A stretch of 64,000 bases of DNA from Acidovorax sp. 69. GTDB lineage: Bacteria; Pseudomonadota; Gammaproteobacteria; Burkholderiales; Burkholderiaceae_C. Location of the stretch: NCBI RefSeq assembly GCF_002797445.1, contig NZ_PGEP01000001.1, positions 4,588,501-4,652,500 on the forward strand. Reading direction: 5' to 3'. Both the position numbers and the translations under genes were made by a program. The notes beneath the pieces are model-generated. The model did not search any database. It saw nothing but the letters and a program-made list of their open reading frames with translations, and was not told the DNA's origin. Shown here piece by piece: positions 61,048-64,000 of this stretch (position 1 is the stretch's first letter; the number at the start of each line of letters is the position of its first letter).

Positions 61048-62003
61048 TGAGCGCCTCTTTCGCATCAGCCCAGAGCGCCGCGCACGAAGCAGCGGCAGCC
61101 CAGCATTATCCGCAGGGCGCGCTGTACGTGGTGGCCACGCCCATCGGCAATCTGGCCGATATCACCTTGCGCGCGCTGCACGTGCTGACGCTGGCCGACA
61201 CCGTGGCCTGCGAAGACACGCGCCACACGCAATCGCTGCTGCGTGCTTATGGCATCGACAAAGGTGCACACCAATTGCTGGCCGTGCACCAGCACAACGA
61301 GTCGGAAGCCGCGCAGAACGTGGTGCAACGGCTGCAGCAAGGCCAGCGCGTGGTGTACGTGAGTGATGCAGGAACGCCAGGGGTGAGCGACCCCGGCGCC
61401 CGCCTGGTGGCCGCAGTGCAGGCGGCGGGCTTGCGGGCAGTGCCTCTGCCTGGCGCCAGCAGCATCATCACGGCGCTGAGTGTGGCCGGTGCCGTCGCAC
61501 ACAACACGGAGCATGGCGGTTTTGTATTTGTGGGTTTTTTGCCCGTCAAGAATGCCGAGCGCGCCACCGTGATTGAGCAGCAACTGGCCCATGAGCCCCG
61601 CTGCGTAGTGCTCCTCGAAGCCCCCCATCGCATCGGCGAATTGGCCCAAGCGCTGACGGTGCTGGGCACACGCCCCGTCACGCTCGCGCGCGAACTGACC
61701 AAGCAGTTTGAAGAAGTCACCACGCTGCCCGCCCAGGCCCTGACCGCATGGCTCGAGGGTTCGCCACAGCGTTCACGCGGCGAATTTGTGGTGCTGCTTC
61801 ACCCCGTGCCCGTGGCCAGCGACGATGGCGACAGCCTGCGGGTGCTGCGCCTGCTGCTGGCCGAGCTGCCCCTGAAGACCGCCGTCCGCCTGGCCGCCGA
61901 TATCACAGGGGCATCGCGCAACGTGCTGTACAACACGGCCCTGGCCTGGAAACGCGATGAGGCCCCGCTGAAGGATGCCGCAGACGGCAATGAGGCGGGC
62001 TGA
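61047..62003 (+). CDS. rsmI: 16S rRNA (cytidine(1402)-2'-O)-methyltransferase
   Basis: A 318-residue SAM enzyme of the tetrapyrrole-methylase fold. LYVVATPIGNLADITLRAL, CEDTRHTQSLL, VYVSDAGTPGVSDPGARLV, ALSVAGAVAHNTEHGGFVFV and LYEAPHR-like LLEAPHRI are characteristic. The TTG start at 61047 is supported by AAGGA six bases upstream. It faces away from yraN, their first codons overlapping on opposite strands. Confidence 0.93.
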   Translation: MSASFASAQSAAHEAAAAQHYPQGALYVVATPIGNLADITLRALHVLTLADTVACEDTRHTQSLLRAYGIDKGAHQLLAVHQHNESEAAQNVVQRLQQGQRVVYVSDAGTPGVSDPGARLVAAVQAAGLRAVPLPGASSIITALSVAGAVAHNTEHGGFVFVGFLPVKNAERATVIEQQLAHEPRCVVLLEAPHRIGELAQALTVLGTRPVTLARELTKQFEEVTTLPAQALTAWLEGSPQRSRGEFVVLLHPVPVASDDGDSLRVLRLLLAELPLKTAVRLAADITGASRNVLYNTALAWKRDEAPLKDAADGNEAG

Positions 62004-62049
62004 TTCCTCACCTTGGGTGGATTGATGAAAATGGTCGGTGGCGCATACA

Positions 62050-62090
62050 AAATAATCGCCAATAGCTATATTTTTTATAGCAAATTATTC
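62050..62090. repeat. dispersed repeat, copy 8 (AT-rich end only)
   Basis: AATAGCTATATTTTTTATAG followed by CAAATTATTCTA; GCTATA and TATAGC form a hairpin around the T-run. It matches the tail of copy 6. It lies between convergent rsmI and the Hsp70-family gene. Confidence 0.55.
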
Positions 62091-62142
62091 TATCGATGAT
62101 GGATCAGTGGCTGGTCGGTGGCAGGTCGGCCAGCCATGGCCA

Positions 62143-63396
62143 TCAACCCGACACCGCCAGGCCCGCAGCCACCCCGCCGAACAAGTCCCCCTCCACCTGG
62201 GGCGTGTCCGGGAACGCCGTCTTCAGCACTTGCCGCAGAGGCCGCAGCGCAGACGAGCCCCCCGTCAGGTAGATCGCATCCAGGCCATCCGCTGACAACC
62301 CTGCGCTCTGGACACACTCGCGCGCGCAAGCGACCACCTGCTCCAGAGGTTGCTCCAAAAAGCGGACCAGGCCCTGCGATGTCACTGCGGCGCCAAGACC
62401 CTGTTCGATCCAGTCCAGCGGCATGGGCGCATCGGCATCGGCCAGAGACGCCGCGATCTTGGCCTGCTCCACCGTATTCGCCATGCGGTGTCCCAGGCGC
62501 TCGCTCAGCACCCGCATGAGCCGCCCGTGCAGCCGCGCGTCTGCGTAGTCCGTGCGCAAGTTCTGTGCATCACGCAAGGCACGCGGCGCATACAGCCACT
62601 GGATCAAGTGCCAGGTCGACAGGTCAAAGAAGACGCGGCTGGGCACTTCACGCCCCGCAGGCCCCTTGTGCCGAAAACCCAGCAAAGGCATGAGCAGGTC
62701 CAGGCTGAGACGACGGTCAAAGTCGGTGCCGCCAATGTGTACGCCGGTGGTGGCCAGCACATCTGCGCTGCGATCGGCGCGGGCCATACGCTCGGGGCCC
62801 AGACGCACCACCGTGAAGTCCGACGTGCCCCCGCCAATGTCCACCACCAAAACCAGCGACTCGCGCTCAATGCGCTGCTCATGGTCCAGCGCCGCCGCGA
62901 TGGGCTCCAGCTGAAACGCTACGTTTTCGAAACCGGCCGCCAACGCCGCCTGGCGCAGTGCGTCTTCGGCCTGCTGGTCGCGGCCCGCATCGCCATCAAC
63001 AAAATGCACAGGGCGCCCCATCACCACGCGCCCGGGCAGGCCACCCAGCTCGTCGCGGGCCTTCTGAGCCAGCATGCGCAAAAAGAGGCTGATGATGTCC
63101 TGATAGCTCACCAGCGTGTTGTGCACTGAGGTCTTATCCTGCAGCAACGCACTGCCCAGCAGACTCTTGAGCGAGCGCATCAGACGCCCTTCCGTGCCCG
63201 CCAGATACTGCCCCACCGCATCGCGCCCGAAGTGGGTGCGGTGATCTTCGGCATTGAAGAACACCGCGGTGGGCAGCGTGTGCGCCGCCCCCTCCAGCGC
63301 AATCATCCGTGCACGCCCAGCGCCTTGACGCACGGCCATTGCAGAGTTGGAAGTACCAAAGTCGATACCAAGGGTGGTGTCCTTCAGAAGGGGCAT
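62143..63396 (-). CDS. Hsp70-family ATPase without substrate-binding domain (YegD-like)
   Basis: A 417-residue actin-fold ATPase. LGIDFGTSNSAMAVRQG (phosphate 1), VLVVDIGGGTSDFTVVRLGP (phosphate 2) and IYLTGGSSALRPLRQVL (adenosine) are present, with HIGGTDFDRRL. Length ends at the nucleotide-binding domain, as in YegD. Role unknown. ATG 63396 is used. Confidence 0.92.
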   Translation of the reverse strand: MPLLKDTTLGIDFGTSNSAMAVRQGAGRARMIALEGAAHTLPTAVFFNAEDHRTHFGRDAVGQYLAGTEGRLMRSLKSLLGSALLQDKTSVHNTLVSYQDIISLFLRMLAQKARDELGGLPGRVVMGRPVHFVDGDAGRDQQAEDALRQAALAAGFENVAFQLEPIAAALDHEQRIERESLVLVVDIGGGTSDFTVVRLGPERMARADRSADVLATTGVHIGGTDFDRRLSLDLLMPLLGFRHKGPAGREVPSRVFFDLSTWHLIQWLYAPRALRDAQNLRTDYADARLHGRLMRVLSERLGHRMANTVEQAKIAASLADADAPMPLDWIEQGLGAAVTSQGLVRFLEQPLEQVVACARECVQSAGLSADGLDAIYLTGGSSALRPLRQVLKTAFPDTPQVEGDLFGGVAAGLAVSG

Positions 63397-63561
63397 GGAA
63401 AGCGTAGGGATGAGGCGGAGAAAACGAAATGCGGAGCTATCCACCCGCAGGCCTGCTCGGTGCCGACCTGCAGCACACGCCCCTCGAAGGGAACGTGAAC
63501 TCCCGCGACGGTGGCACAAGAGCGCCACGAAGAGCCAGCGCATATGGATGCTGCGAAACTG

Positions 63562-63597
63562 AAAAAGCCCTTGATTTTTTCAAATCAAGGGCTTTTT
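63562..63597. terminator. bidirectional terminator after tRNA-Phe
   Basis: AAAAAGCCCTTGATTT and AAATCAAGGGCTTTTT are perfect inverse arms around TTTC, with T-runs on both strands. It ends the tRNA-Phe transcript on the minus strand. Confidence 0.9.
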
Positions 63598-63600
63598 GTT

Positions 63601-63676
63601 TGGTGGCCTGGGGCGGAATCGAACCACCGACACAAGGATTTTCAATCCTCTGCTCTACCGACTGAGCTACCGGGCC
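63601..63676 (-). tRNA. tRNA-Phe (anticodon GAA)
   Basis: A 76-nt cloverleaf including the encoded CCA end. D arm GCTC/GAGC, anticodon loop TTGAAAA (GAA), variable loop GTGTC and T arm GGTGG/CCGCC with TTCGATT are clear. The acceptor stem GGCCCGG / CCAGGCC has one C-A mismatch at the fifth pair. Confidence 0.95.
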
Positions 63677-63686
63677 TGAGCCTCAA

Positions 63687-63716
63687 ATTATAGTCAGAAA
63701 AATCCGAATTTTTGAA
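63687..63716 (-). promoter_or_regulatory. promoter of tRNA-Phe
   Basis: A perfect TATAAT (63692-63687 on the minus strand) and a weak -35 TTCAAA 18 bp upstream lie in the 53-bp gap before the tRNA, in an A/T-rich patch. Confidence 0.7.
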
Positions 63717-63729
63717 AATCTCGCAGAAA

Positions 63730-64000
63730 TTAATTGCGCTTACCCCGACCGAGGTCCACGCCCAGCTGTCGCAGCTTGCGATACAGGTGCGTCCGCTCCA
63801 GACCGGTTTTTTCTGCCACTCGGGTCATAGACCCCCCCTCACGAGCCAAGTGAAATTCAAAGTAAGCCTTTTCGAAACCATCGCGCGCTTCGCGCAGGGG
63901 ACGATCCAGATCGAACCCCTGGTGCGCGTGCGGCCCGACATCCACCCCCGCCATCACCACCGAAACCGTCGGCAGTTGCGAGAACGTGGCGTCTGCGGCC
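63730..64000 (-). CDS. C-terminal part of an NtrC-family (NtrX-like) response regulator
   Basis: The frame is open from the window edge to the stop at 63730 (about 89 residues). It ends in a Fis-type HTH: GSMTRVAEKTGLERTHLYRK followed by LRQLGVDLGRG, with the preceding FEKAYFEFHL helix typical of NtrX and related sigma-54 activators. Receiver and AAA+ domains would lie outside the window. Confidence 0.8.
   Translation of the reverse strand, partial: AADATFSQLPTVSVVMAGVDVGPHAHQGFDLDRPLREARDGFEKAYFEFHLAREGGSMTRVAEKTGLERTHLYRKLRQLGVDLGRGKRN

Noticed and set aside
1..64000. CRISPR array, prophage, IS element or defence island
   Set aside because: No regularly spaced repeats, transposase, integrase, phage structural or restriction genes were seen; the genes are ordinary metabolism, respiration and envelope functions.

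Overview
The window looks like chromosomal DNA from a betaproteobacterium of the Comamonadaceae, most probably Acidovorax or a close relative. The evidence is the high G+C composition, a DUF3567 protein, the narXL/narK1K2GHJI layout, a pilT/CNBD/pilU trio, and a family of short palindromic repeats built around a GCGCTTAT-type core, which I recall as typical of that family (not checked here). No prophage, IS element, CRISPR array or rRNA operon is visible.

Region 1 (1-11 kb) is mostly metabolic and house-keeping: an edge-truncated isochorismatase-fold hydrolase, a pirin with a divergent LysR regulator, a DJ-1/PfpI protein, a secreted alpha/beta hydrolase, a YqhD-type iron alcohol dehydrogenase, the crushed remnant of a TctC/Bug solute receptor, a fumarylacetoacetate-hydrolase-family enzyme with a divergent IclR regulator, a DUF3108 protein, DUF3567, and an AbrB-type membrane protein.

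Region 2 (11-35 kb) is an anaerobic/nitrate-respiration block. A single co-directional minus-strand run goes from narK1 (27891) to a hemerythrin-like protein (11041): two nitrate/nitrite transporters, NarG, NarH, NarJ, NarI, a parvulin-type prolyl isomerase, beta-carbonic anhydrase, an adenosylcobalamin-dependent (oxygen-independent) ribonucleotide reductase whose stop codon overlaps the start of NnrS, a nitroreductase, a small unknown protein and hemerythrin. Upstream lies the NarX/NarL two-component pair. Between narK1 and narXL sits an accessory island: an IPTL-CTERM-like exported protein, an unknown protein, a membrane/secreted protein, a single-domain globin and a divergent LuxR-type regulator. 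The promoters of the globin and of the IPTL-CTERM gene share the same layout (a -10-like TAGACT with a C-run/G-run inverted repeat about 42 bp upstream of the inferred start). That makes this island the best candidate for an undescribed regulon in the window.

Region 3 (35-51 kb) holds a ChaN-like lipoprotein, a PAS-GGDEF-EAL protein with a degenerate GGDEF motif, purU, a LysR regulator, a GlcD-like flavoprotein, a low-G+C orphan, a TPR-like protein, a highly structured 0.4-kb non-coding element, DUF445, a class V aminotransferase, a single-chain biotin-dependent acyl-CoA carboxylase and an acyl-CoA synthetase. Two proteins here (the ChaN-like lipoprotein and the carboxylase) carry a copy of the dispersed palindromic repeat read in frame.

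Region 4 (51-64 kb) holds a TetR regulator, a LivK-type binding protein, threonine aldolase, YggS, the type IV pilus retraction ATPases PilT and PilU with a cyclic-nucleotide-binding protein between them, a 3-hydroxyisobutyrate-dehydrogenase-like enzyme, the conserved rsmI/yraN/diaA/dolP-type cluster, an Hsp70-family ATPase, tRNA-Phe with its own promoter and terminator, and the C-terminal end of an NtrX-like response regulator running off the window.
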